The notes beneath the pieces are model-generated. The model was not told the origin of the DNA. It saw only the letters and a list, made by a program, of their open reading frames with translations, and did no database searches. A stretch of DNA of 64,000 nt from positions 62,001-126,000 of the forward strand of contig JAVJOU010000006.1 in NCBI GenBank assembly GCA_040216635.1, given 5' to 3'. Positions 8,783-17,271 of this stretch are shown here, piece by piece (the stretch's first letter is position 1; each line of letters starts with the position of its first letter). This stretch comes from UBA1479 sp040216635. GTDB lineage: Bacteria; Pseudomonadota; Alphaproteobacteria; Rhodospirillales; Casp-alpha2. The position numbers were made by a program, and so were the translations under genes.

Positions 8783-8829
8783 TTTCCATGGAATGAAAAT
8801 TCAATGGAAATCATTCCATATTATGGAAT
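8783..8829. promoter_or_regulatory. Cluster of TTCCAT/ATGGAA half-sites upstream of the gamma-glutamyltransferase gene
   Basis: Within 47 bases there are a palindrome TTCCATGGAA (8784-8793), a further ATGGAAA (8804-8810), and a 17-base perfect inverted repeat with arms ATTCCATA and TATGGAAT around one T (8813-8829). It ends 44 bases before the ATG at 8874 and is AT-rich against its surroundings. Repeated half-sites at this distance fit an operator for a transcription regulator of that gene; the regulator is not known. Confidence 0.5.
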
Positions 8830-8873
8830 TTAACCGCCGATCCGTCCCGTTTTAGACAAAGAAAGCGCCCCCG

Positions 8874-10475
8874 ATGCTCCATACACCCACCGCCCGCCGC
8901 GGCATGGTCACCGCCCCCCATCACCTCGCCTCCCAGGCAGGCTTGCGGGTCCTGCAAGAGGGCGGCAACGCCATCGAAGCCATGGTCGCCACGGCGGCGA
9001 CCATCGCCGTGGTCTATCCGCATATGAACGGTCTGGGCGGGGATAACTTCTGGCTGGTGGCGGCCCCCGGCAAAGCCCCGGTCGGCATCGATGCCTGCGG
9101 TGCGGCAGCGGCCAAGGCGGATGCGGAATTCTATACCAAGGCCGGCCACGCGGACGGCATCCCGCAGCGCGGCCCCCTGGCGGCCTTGACCGTGGCCGGC
9201 GCGGTTTCCGGCTGGGCCGAGGCATTGCGTATTTCCGAAACCTGGGGCGGCAAGCTGCCGGTTTCCCGCCTGCTGGAAGACGCAACCTATTACGCCGAAC
9301 AGGGTGCGCCGGTCACACCGTCGCTGCATCACAACACGCTCGCCAAAAAAGACGAGATGACGGGCGTGCCCGGCTTCGCCGAAACTTTCCTGCCGGGCGG
9401 CCTGGGTCATACGACGCCCAATATCGGCGACACCCTGAAACTTCCGGCCCTGGCCGAAACCCTGAAGACCCTGGGTCAGCACGGACTCGACAGCTTCTAT
9501 CGCGGTGCCTTGGCCAAAGCGGTCGCAGCCGATTTGGAGCGCGCCGGATGCCCCGTCGCCCTGGCCGATCTGGAACGGCACAAGGCCTTGGAACTGGCGC
9601 CCCTGTCCGTGGCCTGCGGCCCGCATACCATCTACAACATGCCGCCGCCGACTCAGGGTCTGGCCTCGCTCATCCTCCTGGCACTCTACGAACGGCTCAA
9701 TGTCCCACAGGCTGAAGGGTTCGATTTCGTCCACGGACTGGTCGAAGCCACCAAACAGGCCTTCCGCGTGCGCGACAGATACGTTACCGACCCGGCCTAT
9801 ATGACCGCCGATCCCAAGGATTTCCTGAAAAAGGATACGCTGGACGCCATGGCCGCCGCCATAGACCATAAACAGGCTGCGCCCTGGCCCGATGCGGACC
9901 CCAACGGCGATACGGTCTGGTTCGGCTGCATCGACGGCGAAGGCCGTGCCGTTTCCATGATCCAGAGCCTCTATTGGGAATTCGGCTCCGGCACGGTGCT
10001 CGAGGAAACGGGCATCACCTGGCAGAACCGGGGCACCTCGTTCTCGCTTGACCCCAAGGCACTCAACACGTTGAAGCCGGGCCGCCGGCCTTTCCACACC
10101 ATTCAGCCCGCCATGGGAAGGCTCGCCGACGGGCGCACCATGGTCTATGGCACCATGGGCGGCGAGGGCCAGCCCCAGACCCAGGCCATGGTGTTCGCCC
10201 GCCACGTGCTGCACGGCACGGACCTGCAGGCCGCCGTGACGGCGCCGCGCTGGCTGCTCGGCCGAACCTGGGGGGCGGAGACGACGAACCTGCGGATCGA
10301 AAACCGTTTCGATCCGGCCGTGCTCGACGCGCTCAAAGCCGCCGGCCACGATCTGGAAGTCGTCGGCCCGTTCGAGGAATTCATGGGCCATGCGGGCGCC
10401 ATCGTGCGCCATCCGTCTGGATTGTTGGAAGGTGCGGCCGATCCGCGCTCGGACGGCTCCGTCGCAGCCTTTTGA
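8874..10475 (+). CDS. Gamma-glutamyltransferase family protein
   Basis: 533 residues of the Ntn-hydrolase GGT family, which cleave or transfer gamma-glutamyl groups; members autoprocess at an internal Thr. The likely nucleophile is Thr347 in NGDTVWFGCIDGEGRAV. N-terminal GGNAIEAMVATAATIAVVYP and GGDNFWLV, and C-terminal GGEGQPQTQAM, are family landmarks. The length is slightly below the 550-580 of classical enzymes and no signal peptide is seen (it starts MLHTPTARRG), so a cytoplasmic member is likely; some relatives act on other amides, and the substrate cannot be told. Possibly controlled by the half-site cluster just upstream. Its stop overlaps the next start. Confidence 0.88.
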   Translation: MLHTPTARRGMVTAPHHLASQAGLRVLQEGGNAIEAMVATAATIAVVYPHMNGLGGDNFWLVAAPGKAPVGIDACGAAAAKADAEFYTKAGHADGIPQRGPLAALTVAGAVSGWAEALRISETWGGKLPVSRLLEDATYYAEQGAPVTPSLHHNTLAKKDEMTGVPGFAETFLPGGLGHTTPNIGDTLKLPALAETLKTLGQHGLDSFYRGALAKAVAADLERAGCPVALADLERHKALELAPLSVACGPHTIYNMPPPTQGLASLILLALYERLNVPQAEGFDFVHGLVEATKQAFRVRDRYVTDPAYMTADPKDFLKKDTLDAMAAAIDHKQAAPWPDADPNGDTVWFGCIDGEGRAVSMIQSLYWEFGSGTVLEETGITWQNRGTSFSLDPKALNTLKPGRRPFHTIQPAMGRLADGRTMVYGTMGGEGQPQTQAMVFARHVLHGTDLQAAVTAPRWLLGRTWGAETTNLRIENRFDPAVLDALKAAGHDLEVVGPFEEFMGHAGAIVRHPSGLLEGAADPRSDGSVAAF

Positions 10476-11008
10476 TGGGTATTTCTGAGCCCGTCGGCAT
10501 TCGCGAATGCGCGCCTTCAGACAGACAAGCGATCTTGGCGCTTTATGCCCGAGCCTTTCCAGATGAGGACCTGACGCGACTCGTAACAACCCTCCTTGAA
10601 GATGTAGTAAATGTGCTTTCCCTGGCTGCCATCTTGGACGATGCGATCATCGGCCATGCAGCTTGTACCTTCTGCGGGCTGGAGGGACATAACACACAGT
10701 TGGCCCTTCTCGGCCCGCTTGCCGTCGAACCAGACCACCAAAAGCGCGGTATCGGCAGCACCTTGATCCGCGCCGGCAGCAACCGTGTGCAAACGAGCAA
10801 CGCGGCCCGCATTTGTGTTCTAGGTGACCCTGCGTACTACGGAAAATTCGGCTTCACCCCGGAAACAGGGGTCGATCCCCCCTACCTTCTACCTAACGAA
10901 TGGCGCGGAGCTTGGCAGTCTTTGAATCTAAGCAAGGACAATGCGGTGTCTTCGGGCCGTCTGACCGTTCCCGCCCCCTGGCGCGATCCAGCCCTTTGGG
11001 GCGCCTAA
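10475..11008 (+). CDS. GNAT family N-acetyltransferase (YhbS-like)
   Basis: 177 residues. The acetyl-CoA loop is EPDHQKRGIGSTLIRAG (about 87-103), and the C-terminal part LGDPAYYGKFGFTPETG is typical of COG3153 (YhbS) predicted acetyltransferases. Substrate unknown. The ATG at 10475 overlaps the preceding stop by one base (TGATG) and is preferred over the TTG one codon earlier; it may be translated with the gamma-glutamyltransferase gene. Convergent with the RidA gene, overlapping by four bases. Base composition is a little lower in GC than its neighbours. Confidence 0.85.
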   Translation: MGISEPVGIRECAPSDRQAILALYARAFPDEDLTRLVTTLLEDVVNVLSLAAILDDAIIGHAACTFCGLEGHNTQLALLGPLAVEPDHQKRGIGSTLIRAGSNRVQTSNAARICVLGDPAYYGKFGFTPETGVDPPYLLPNEWRGAWQSLNLSKDNAVSSGRLTVPAPWRDPALWGA

Positions 11009-11403
11009 TTCGGCCGCTTTGCCACCATGTCGATCTCGACCAGCGCACCCCGCGCCAAACCGGTCACGCCGATCGTCGTGCGCGCCGGCAGGCGGTCGGC
11101 CGGGAAATAGGATTTATAGACGGCATTCATGGCTTCATAGTCGCGTTCAAAATGCGTGAGGTAAAGCCGGCAAGACAGCACGTGGCCGAGATCCAGTCCC
11201 AGTTCGCCCAGAACGAGCTTGAGATTTTCCATCACGCGGCGGGTCTGTGCTTCGATGCCGTCAGGTAACGGGGCCGCGTCATCGTTCGGGTCCGTCGGCA
11301 TCTGCCCGGTCAACTGCACCCACCCGTCGCATTCGACGGCATGGCTGAACGGCGCCACCGGCACCGCGGCCTTCTCAAAAAAGTGAAACACCGGCTTCCC
11401 CAT
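11005..11403 (-). CDS. RidA family protein
   Basis: 132 residues of the RidA/YjgF/Rid superfamily, trimeric proteins that hydrolyse reactive enamine/imine intermediates or act in catabolic pathways. Family landmarks are GWVQLTGQMPTDPND near residue 30 and the C-terminal RLPARTTIGVTGLARGALVEID with the conserved Arg (ARTTIGV) that binds carboxylates in active RidA. It lies 14 bases after the cyclase-like gene in the same direction. The precise subgroup is not clear. Confidence 0.9.
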   Translation of the reverse strand: MGKPVFHFFEKAAVPVAPFSHAVECDGWVQLTGQMPTDPNDDAAPLPDGIEAQTRRVMENLKLVLGELGLDLGHVLSCRLYLTHFERDYEAMNAVYKSYFPADRLPARTTIGVTGLARGALVEIDMVAKRPN

Positions 11404-11417
11404 AACGTCCCTTGTCG

Positions 11418-12629
11418 TCAGACGTATTCCTCTGATTCCGCAACAAACCCGTCCAGGTCCCCGGTCTGGAACCCCAGATAGATCGGCCCCCCGCCCGAGC
11501 GGTAAATATTGACCTTGGCGTTGTACACATTACGGGACAGGCCGTGCTTGTCGCGCAGCAGATAGCGTTTGACCCCGAACTCGCCCGTGTCCAGCCGTTC
11601 GCCGGTCAGATAGCATTGGATCGATTCCACGTTCTCGCCCGACAGCACGATGCCTTCCAGATTACTAAGCGACTGGCGCGTGTGTTCGATGAATTCGCCC
11701 GTCCCGATGCTGCGGATTTCCCCGGTGTCGCCTTGGCGCATCTCGACCTTGAAGTCGCCGACCAGTATCTGCCCCGGCAGGGCCTGGTCGATCATGCGGG
11801 CCAGTTCGATGGTCACATCGCCGACGATATAGCTGTAGACCGTGGGGCTGAGCCCTTCGGACTGGAAGAATTCGTAATGAGGGCCGACATGGAAACTAGC
11901 GCGCAGGCGCGGCGTGGTGTTGTCTTTGCCCTTGGACCGGGCGATGGCGTTGTCGGCCAGAACCAGATGCATCAAGTGGTACAGATTGACGTTCGATTCG
12001 ATGCTGCGGTCACGGTTCCAGATATAAAACCCGTCGCCCGTGGTCGAGCGCGCGAATTGGATATCCAGGTTGCGGGCCAGCATCTTGGAAAAGGACGCGT
12101 TGACCGAATAGGCAAGGCTGTTCAGCTGTGTCACCTGTTCCAACGGCGAATAGAGTGAAAACCCCACGATATCGAACAAGGCCACGGCGCCGTTCCGGAT
12201 ATAGGAAATGCTGTAGCGGCGAACGATGGCTTCGAGAAAGTCATTGGACAGGTCTTCGCCCGGGGTGAAGCTCAGTTCGATCAGCCGCGGCTCGTAGCCG
12301 AAATACTTGGCGATCGTATCGAAGCCCTCTTCATCGGTCAGGGTATGACCGGCAATGACCTCGTCCACGAACTGCAGGGCGTCGTCGGCTTCGTTCGCCG
12401 TGTGGGCCGCCATTTCACCCAGAATGTAATGGGGTATGACAAGCACCCGGACCCCTTTGCCGGCCGGCGTCCAGGCAAGAACGATGTTCTTACCCAGCCC
12501 CCACAGGCGGTGAAGTTCCTTGTCCAATTCCTCGACATGTTCGCGTGCTGCGGATGACAACTCATCAAGCGAAGCCTGATCAAGCACCGGGGGACTGATG
12601 AAGTCCGTGTCGGAAAAGCTGTCGTTCAT
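11418..12629 (-). CDS. Cyclase-homology-domain protein (class III nucleotidyl cyclase-like, probably degenerate)
   Basis: 403 residues. An N-terminal region of about 130 residues has no recognised family. From residue 149 the class III cyclase pattern is visible: ALFDIVGFS (metal Asp153), STTGDGF (second metal Asp199), FHVGPHYE, then VGDVTIELARMIDQALPGQILVG. The last of these normally reads V-N-x-A-x-R; here the Asn that stabilises the transition state is replaced by Ile, while the Arg is kept. So both metal residues are present but catalysis is uncertain. A C-terminal segment of about 90 residues has no assignment. The ATG is backed by GGAGGG. Likely co-transcribed with the RidA gene. It could make cAMP/cGMP or be a nucleotide-binding regulator. 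Confidence 0.7.
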   Translation of the reverse strand: MNDSFSDTDFISPPVLDQASLDELSSAAREHVEELDKELHRLWGLGKNIVLAWTPAGKGVRVLVIPHYILGEMAAHTANEADDALQFVDEVIAGHTLTDEEGFDTIAKYFGYEPRLIELSFTPGEDLSNDFLEAIVRRYSISYIRNGAVALFDIVGFSLYSPLEQVTQLNSLAYSVNASFSKMLARNLDIQFARSTTGDGFYIWNRDRSIESNVNLYHLMHLVLADNAIARSKGKDNTTPRLRASFHVGPHYEFFQSEGLSPTVYSYIVGDVTIELARMIDQALPGQILVGDFKVEMRQGDTGEIRSIGTGEFIEHTRQSLSNLEGIVLSGENVESIQCYLTGERLDTGEFGVKRYLLRDKHGLSRNVYNAKVNIYRSGGGPIYLGFQTGDLDGFVAESEEYV

Positions 12630-12806
12630 GATCGAATCCCTCCCAACTGGCTATTCAGCTGGGAGCCCCACCAGGGGTCTTTGTTGGCCCAAGAACGCCG
12701 CCCGCCGGCGCCGTCACCCGGCGGTTCCGGGCGACATCAGTGTAGCGAGCGCGCCCCTGAGCGCACAAGTCATTGAATTTACTGGCGTGAGCATAAGCAA
12801 AAATGC

Positions 12807-13130
12807 TTAAGCGAGTTTTACCGCCGTGCCGTTCGCGCTGACCATCAGCATGCAGGATTTGTCGGAAGAAATGGCCTCGTAATCCAGATCGACCGCGACA
12901 ATCGCATCAGCACCCAGTTCCGCCGCGCGGGCCTGCATGTCTTCAAGCGCGAAGCCCTTCGCCTTCTGCAATTCCTTTTCATAGGCCCCCGAACGGCCGC
13001 CGACGATGTCCCGGATACCGGCGAAGAAGTCCTTGAAGATGTTGGTTCCCATGACCGCATCCCCGGACACGACGCCCAGATAACTTGCGACCTGCCGGCC
13101 TTCGACGGAATCGGTGGTTGTGATGATCAT
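12807..13130 (-). CDS. YbjQ family (heavy-metal-binding domain) protein
   Basis: 107 residues covering the whole YbjQ/UPF0145 domain: N-terminal MIITTTDSVEGRQVASYLGVVSGD, a middle helix (FKDFFAGIRDIVGGRSGAYEKEL split), and ADAIVAVDLDYE. These proteins form a pentameric ring in structures; the role is unknown and the metal-binding name is weakly founded. A stem TAAGCA/TGCTTA (12794-12809) overlaps the stop codon. No obvious functional partner beside it. Confidence 0.9.
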   Translation of the reverse strand: MIITTTDSVEGRQVASYLGVVSGDAVMGTNIFKDFFAGIRDIVGGRSGAYEKELQKAKGFALEDMQARAAELGADAIVAVDLDYEAISSDKSCMLMVSANGTAVKLA

Positions 13131-13185
13131 CTATGTCTCCTTCAGATCGCTGACCGGGCGCAGGCCCGTTTTCCTTTTCCGTAGC

Positions 13186-14541
13186 CTAGTAAGCCAGGGG
13201 CACGCCTGCCTGCGCAAGGGTCTCTGCCTGACGGCGTCTCAATTGCGCCAGGTCGAACCCGTCAATGAGGTCATGGAACAAACGATGCCAGTTGATTTCC
13301 GCATTCAGATGAGTGAACACGCTGCCAAGACCGATGGCCGCCCGGTCCATCAGCACGAATTCACGGGGCGGCGTGACCCCGCCCAATTCGCGCAGCTTCT
13401 TGTGTACCCCGGCCGCGACCCCGGCACCGTAGGCCGTGCCGCCCGTATCCTGGATGGTCTGCACCCGGTCGGCCAAAAGCGGGCCGTACAGGAACCGCGC
13501 CCATTCGTTCAGCACGGCGATCAGGTCCTTTGACGGCTGCTCGAACCCCCAGGTCTCGTAGGCATGAACGGCAAGGGCTTCGTCGTCGTCACGCAGAGCC
13601 TTGTACAGATCGATCACAGCACCCACGAAGTCCGGGCGGAACACGCGGATGCATCCGAAATCCAACAGGTTCACGGCCCCGTCGCCGCGCACCGAATAGT
13701 TGCCCAAATGGGGATCGCCGTGAATCACGCCGTAATAATAGAACGGCACGTACCAGGCCCGGAACATGTTGAGCGCGATGGCATTGCGGTGTTCCAGATC
13801 GGTGCCGACCTGATCCATCATCGGCGCCCCCGAAAGCCAGGTCATGGTCAGAAGGCGGTCCGTGGACAGATCGTCCAGCACTTCGGGGATATGAACGTTG
13901 TTTTCGTCCGCCAGCATGTCGCGGTACAGCGCCATGTTGCTGGCTTCGCGCCGGTAATCCAATTCCTCGCGCAGGCGTTCGGTCAATTCCAGATGAATTT
14001 GCGTGGGATCAATGGCCCGGTCGTAACGCCGATAAATGGCGAACACGGCCTTCAGCTGTTTCAGGTCCGCTTCCACGGCAGAGGCCATGTCCGGGTACTG
14101 AATTTTACAGGCCAGATTGCGGCCGTCGGGTGCGACGGCCCGGTGGACCTGCCCCAATGATGCCGCGGCCGCGGCTTCGCGCTCGAACGATGTGAACCGA
14201 CCTTGCCAATCGCGCCCCAGTTCCGACCCCATGCGACGGCGCACGAAGGCCCAGCCCATGGGCGGGGCCGAGGTCTGCAGCTTGCGCAATTCCTGAACGT
14301 ATTCATCGGGCAGCAGATCCGGCACGGTCGCCAGGATCTGCGCAACCTTCATCAATGGTCCCTTGAGCCCGCCCAGAGCCGCCTGCAAATCCGCTGCATG
14401 CAGGCCTTTGTCCAGTTCCAGACCGAACAACCTGTTCCCGGCCAACCGGGCGGCCAAGCCGCCGACCGTGCCGCCGACCCGGGCATAGCGCCGGACCCGC
14501 CCGGTGACGGTGTTCTTATCCGATGATCCGCGATCAGCCAT
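13186..14541 (-). CDS. ABC1/UbiB family atypical kinase
   Basis: 451 residues. ABC1 (AarF/UbiB/COQ8) proteins are atypical kinases or ATPases linked to isoprenoid lipid and ubiquinone metabolism. Visible are the KxGQ-like motif in variant form KVAQ (Lys65-Gln68, Gly replaced by Ala), the alanine-rich nucleotide loop AAAASLGQVHRA (around 140), VKIQYPD-like CKIQYPD, catalytic HGDPHLGNYSV and metal-binding LLDFGCIR. No C-terminal membrane segments like those of UbiB are seen, so it is probably soluble. It overlaps the upstream hydrolase gene by eight bases. Whether it serves ubiquinone synthesis is not shown. Confidence 0.88.
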   Translation of the reverse strand: MADRGSSDKNTVTGRVRRYARVGGTVGGLAARLAGNRLFGLELDKGLHAADLQAALGGLKGPLMKVAQILATVPDLLPDEYVQELRKLQTSAPPMGWAFVRRRMGSELGRDWQGRFTSFEREAAAAASLGQVHRAVAPDGRNLACKIQYPDMASAVEADLKQLKAVFAIYRRYDRAIDPTQIHLELTERLREELDYRREASNMALYRDMLADENNVHIPEVLDDLSTDRLLTMTWLSGAPMMDQVGTDLEHRNAIALNMFRAWYVPFYYYGVIHGDPHLGNYSVRGDGAVNLLDFGCIRVFRPDFVGAVIDLYKALRDDDEALAVHAYETWGFEQPSKDLIAVLNEWARFLYGPLLADRVQTIQDTGGTAYGAGVAAGVHKKLRELGGVTPPREFVLMDRAAIGLGSVFTHLNAEINWHRLFHDLIDGFDLAQLRRRQAETLAQAGVPLAY

Positions 14542-15346
14542 CGGTTTCCCGCAACCAGTCGGTGATGGCCTGGGCGGCTTCGGCCCAGCGGCTTTCCAAC
14601 ATCACTGCATGGCCCATGCCGTCGAAAATATGTGCCTGGGTGCCCAAAAAGGCGGCCGTCCCGATCACGAAGGCGGTTGGGATCAGATTGTCGTGTTCCG
14701 CTCCCAGGACCAGAACGGGTTTGCCCAGCAGACCCGATACGGGCGGCATGACGACGGCGTGCAGATCAAGCACCGCGCGGCGGCTTTCCATCTGGAACCG
14801 GGGCATCAGCTTTGCCGAAACGTCTTTCGGCACATGGTCGTTGAAGATCGATTGATGCAGAGTGTCGAGGCTGTCGAGCGGCTCGCCAAAGGATTCGATG
14901 CGCGCGATCTCCCACACCAGCATGGGTTTGGACATGGCGAGCGCAACCGACGGCCCGGCCAGCCCCGTGGGTGGCACGGTCGACATCAACACGGCCCCCG
15001 CCACGTCCCGTTCCTGCGCCACGCGCTGGGCGACAAACCCGCCCATGGAATGGCCGATCAGAACCGGCGGACGGGGCAGATCGTCGATGACCTGGACGAC
15101 GGTCTCGATGAAATCCTGCACTCCGAATTCATGCAGCTTCGGATAATCGGACATGTCCTTTCGGCCCGGCAGGTTGACCGCATGACAGGAAAAGCCCTGC
15201 CCTGCAAAGAAATCCAGGAAATGTTCCGCCCAGGTCCAGGCACCGGCAAAGGCACCGTGGATGAACACCAGGGGCGGATGATCGCTTTGTTCCGGGCTTG
15301 GGCCCGCGCACAGCACGCGTTTGCCGGTGCCGGGCGCGCCCGGCAT
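14534..15346 (-). CDS. Alpha/beta hydrolase
   Basis: 270 residues with the alpha/beta hydrolase pattern: oxyanion strand FIHGAFAGAWTW near residue 28, nucleophile elbow GHSMGG (about 97-102), acid in LVLGAEHDNLIP, and late histidine in FDGMGHAVMLE. The substrate is unknown; lipase/esterase-type activity is likely. It starts two bases after the M3 peptidase stop and overlaps the ABC1 kinase start, so the three genes probably form one transcript. Confidence 0.88.
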   Translation of the reverse strand: MPGAPGTGKRVLCAGPSPEQSDHPPLVFIHGAFAGAWTWAEHFLDFFAGQGFSCHAVNLPGRKDMSDYPKLHEFGVQDFIETVVQVIDDLPRPPVLIGHSMGGFVAQRVAQERDVAGAVLMSTVPPTGLAGPSVALAMSKPMLVWEIARIESFGEPLDSLDTLHQSIFNDHVPKDVSAKLMPRFQMESRRAVLDLHAVVMPPVSGLLGKPVLVLGAEHDNLIPTAFVIGTAAFLGTQAHIFDGMGHAVMLESRWAEAAQAITDWLRETDG

Positions 15347-15348
15347 AT

Positions 15349-17184
15349 CTATAGCTCCTGTTCCAGCTCGTCCACGAAGCCGGACAGCATGGAAAGCCCC
15401 CTGTGCCAGAAATCAGGATCCGACGCATCCAGCCCGAAGGGGGCCAGAAGTTCCTTATGACGGAGCGTGCCGCCGGCCCGCAGCATGTCCAGATACTTCG
15501 CCTGGAACCCCGGATGACCGCCCTGAAACACATCGTAAAGCGAGTTCACCAGGCAATCGCCGAAGGCATAGGCGTAGACGTAGAACGGCACATGGATGAA
15601 GTGCGAGATATAGGCCCAATAATGCTGGTATTCGTCGTCATAACGGAAGGCCGAACCCAGGCTTTCCGTCTGCACCTCCATCCAGATTTCGCCCAGGCGC
15701 TCCGGCGACAACTCACCCTGGGCGCGCTCGTCGTGAACCTTGGTCTCGAACATATGGAAGGCGACCTGACGGACCACCGTATTGACCATGTCTTCGACCT
15801 TGCCGGCCAGCAGCACGCGGCGGCGTTGCGGGTCCGTTTCCGCATCCAGCATGGCGCGGAACGTCAGCATTTCGCCGAATACCGATGCCGTTTCCGCCAA
15901 TGTCAGCGGCGTGTCCGCCAGCAGATTGCCCTGCGGTGCGGCCAGGACCTGATGCACCCCATGGCCCAGTTCATGCGCCAAGGTCATGACGTCGCGCGAC
16001 CGGCCGTGGAAATTCATCAGAATATAGGGATGGGCCGACGGCACGGTGGGATGGGAAAAGGCACCGGAATCCTTGCCCGCCGTCGGCGGGGCGTCGATCC
16101 AGCGTTTGTCGAAAAACTGCTTGGCGATGTCGGCCATGTCCGGGTTGAAGGCACCATAGGCACCCAGCACCGTGTCCCGCGCTTCGCCCCAGGAATAGCG
16201 GCGGTCGGCGGCTTCGGGCAGCGGCGCGTTGCGGTCCCAGTAATCCATCTGGTCGACGCCGAACCATTTGGCTTTCAGCTTGTAATAACGGTGCGACAGC
16301 TTGGGGAAGCTTTCGCGCACGGCAGTGGTCAACGCATCCACGACCTCGTCCTCGACCTGATTGGCCAGGTTGCGGTAGGACACGGGCCGCGCGTAGCCGC
16401 GCGCCTTATCGTCGATCGCCTTGTCCTTGACCAGGGTGTTGTAGGTCAAAGAGAACAGCTTGATGTTGTCGCCCAAGCCCTTGCCGACGGCTTTTGCGGC
16501 ACTTTTGCGGACGGCGGCGTCGGGTTCACTCAACCGGTTGAGCGCCCCGGACAAGGTCAAATCCTCGCCGTCGACCGGAAACCGCATGCCGGCCAGGGTT
16601 TCCTCGAACAGCCGGTTCCAGGCCGCCGCCCCCGTCACATGGCGTTCGTGTAGGGCCTGTTCCAATTCATCGGACAGCTGATAAGGCCGGAACGCACGCA
16701 GGTCATGCAACCAGGGCGCATAGCGGGCAAGCGTCGTGCTTTCCGCCATCTGGGCATCCAGGCGTGCATCGTCGATGCGGTTTAGTTCCAGGGTGAAGAA
16801 CAGGGTCAACGAAGAAATATCCGTGCAGCGTTCCTGCATGGATTGCTGAAATCGCGCACTGGCGCCGTCTTCCATGTTTTCCGCGAACTTCAGGCCCGCG
16901 AAGCTCATAATCCGGCCCAAGCGTTCACCAATGGCTTCATATTCCGCGACCGCCTTGCCCAGACCGTCGCCCGAAAGATCGGCCAGACGCCCTTTGTAGG
17001 CATCGGAAAAGGCCTTGGCCGCATCCCCGGCCCAGGCAAGATCGGTTTCGATCGCCGGATCGTCCGTCCCTTGATAAAGATCGGCCAGATTCCAGCGCGG
17101 CAGATCGTCCGACGGCGCCGTGGCGGCGGCGGCCGTTTCGGGGGTTCGCGGCGATAAATAATGAGGGCGGAGAACATACGTCAT
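15349..17184 (-). CDS. M3 family oligoendopeptidase (PepF-like)
   Basis: Zinc metallopeptidase that cleaves short peptides in the cytoplasm. The zinc motif is in VMTLAHELGHGVHQ with the third ligand Glu in ETASVFGEM about 27 residues later; the C-terminal HFIHVPFYVYAYAFG is also typical. I take the ATG at 17184, since AAGGG lies nine bases before it; an in-frame ATG at 17193 would abut that sequence and is less likely. About 611 residues, near the family norm. First gene of a leftward run with an alpha/beta hydrolase and an ABC1 kinase, divergent from the acyl-CoA ligase. Confidence 0.93.
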   Translation of the reverse strand: MTYVLRPHYLSPRTPETAAAATAPSDDLPRWNLADLYQGTDDPAIETDLAWAGDAAKAFSDAYKGRLADLSGDGLGKAVAEYEAIGERLGRIMSFAGLKFAENMEDGASARFQQSMQERCTDISSLTLFFTLELNRIDDARLDAQMAESTTLARYAPWLHDLRAFRPYQLSDELEQALHERHVTGAAAWNRLFEETLAGMRFPVDGEDLTLSGALNRLSEPDAAVRKSAAKAVGKGLGDNIKLFSLTYNTLVKDKAIDDKARGYARPVSYRNLANQVEDEVVDALTTAVRESFPKLSHRYYKLKAKWFGVDQMDYWDRNAPLPEAADRRYSWGEARDTVLGAYGAFNPDMADIAKQFFDKRWIDAPPTAGKDSGAFSHPTVPSAHPYILMNFHGRSRDVMTLAHELGHGVHQVLAAPQGNLLADTPLTLAETASVFGEMLTFRAMLDAETDPQRRRVLLAGKVEDMVNTVVRQVAFHMFETKVHDERAQGELSPERLGEIWMEVQTESLGSAFRYDDEYQHYWAYISHFIHVPFYVYAYAFGDCLVNSLYDVFQGGHPGFQAKYLDMLRAGGTLRHKELLAPFGLDASDPDFWHRGLSMLSGFVDELEQEL

Positions 17185-17231
17185 GGCTTGCATCCCTTCA
17201 GGGCATCCTTATTCTTCATCCTGGATATAGA

Positions 17232-17250
17232 GTGGTTGTGGGGCAACCAC
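17232..17250. repeat. Inverted repeat before the acyl-CoA ligase gene
   Basis: Perfect arms GTGGTTG and CAACCAC with a TGGGG loop, 21 bases before the ATG at 17272 and 47 from the divergent peptidase start. It could be an operator or a leader hairpin close to the ribosome-binding site. Confidence 0.4.
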
Positions 17251-17271
17251 AACCGGGGGAAACATAAGCCG

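Noticed and set aside
8811..10589. Antisense open reading frame (592 codons) over the gamma-glutamyltransferase gene
   Set aside because: No family similarity and no ribosome site; the forward gene has a catalytic Thr and family motifs.
12794..12809. Stem at the end of the YbjQ gene as a terminator
   Set aside because: Six-base stem with low GC and no T run after it on the minus strand.
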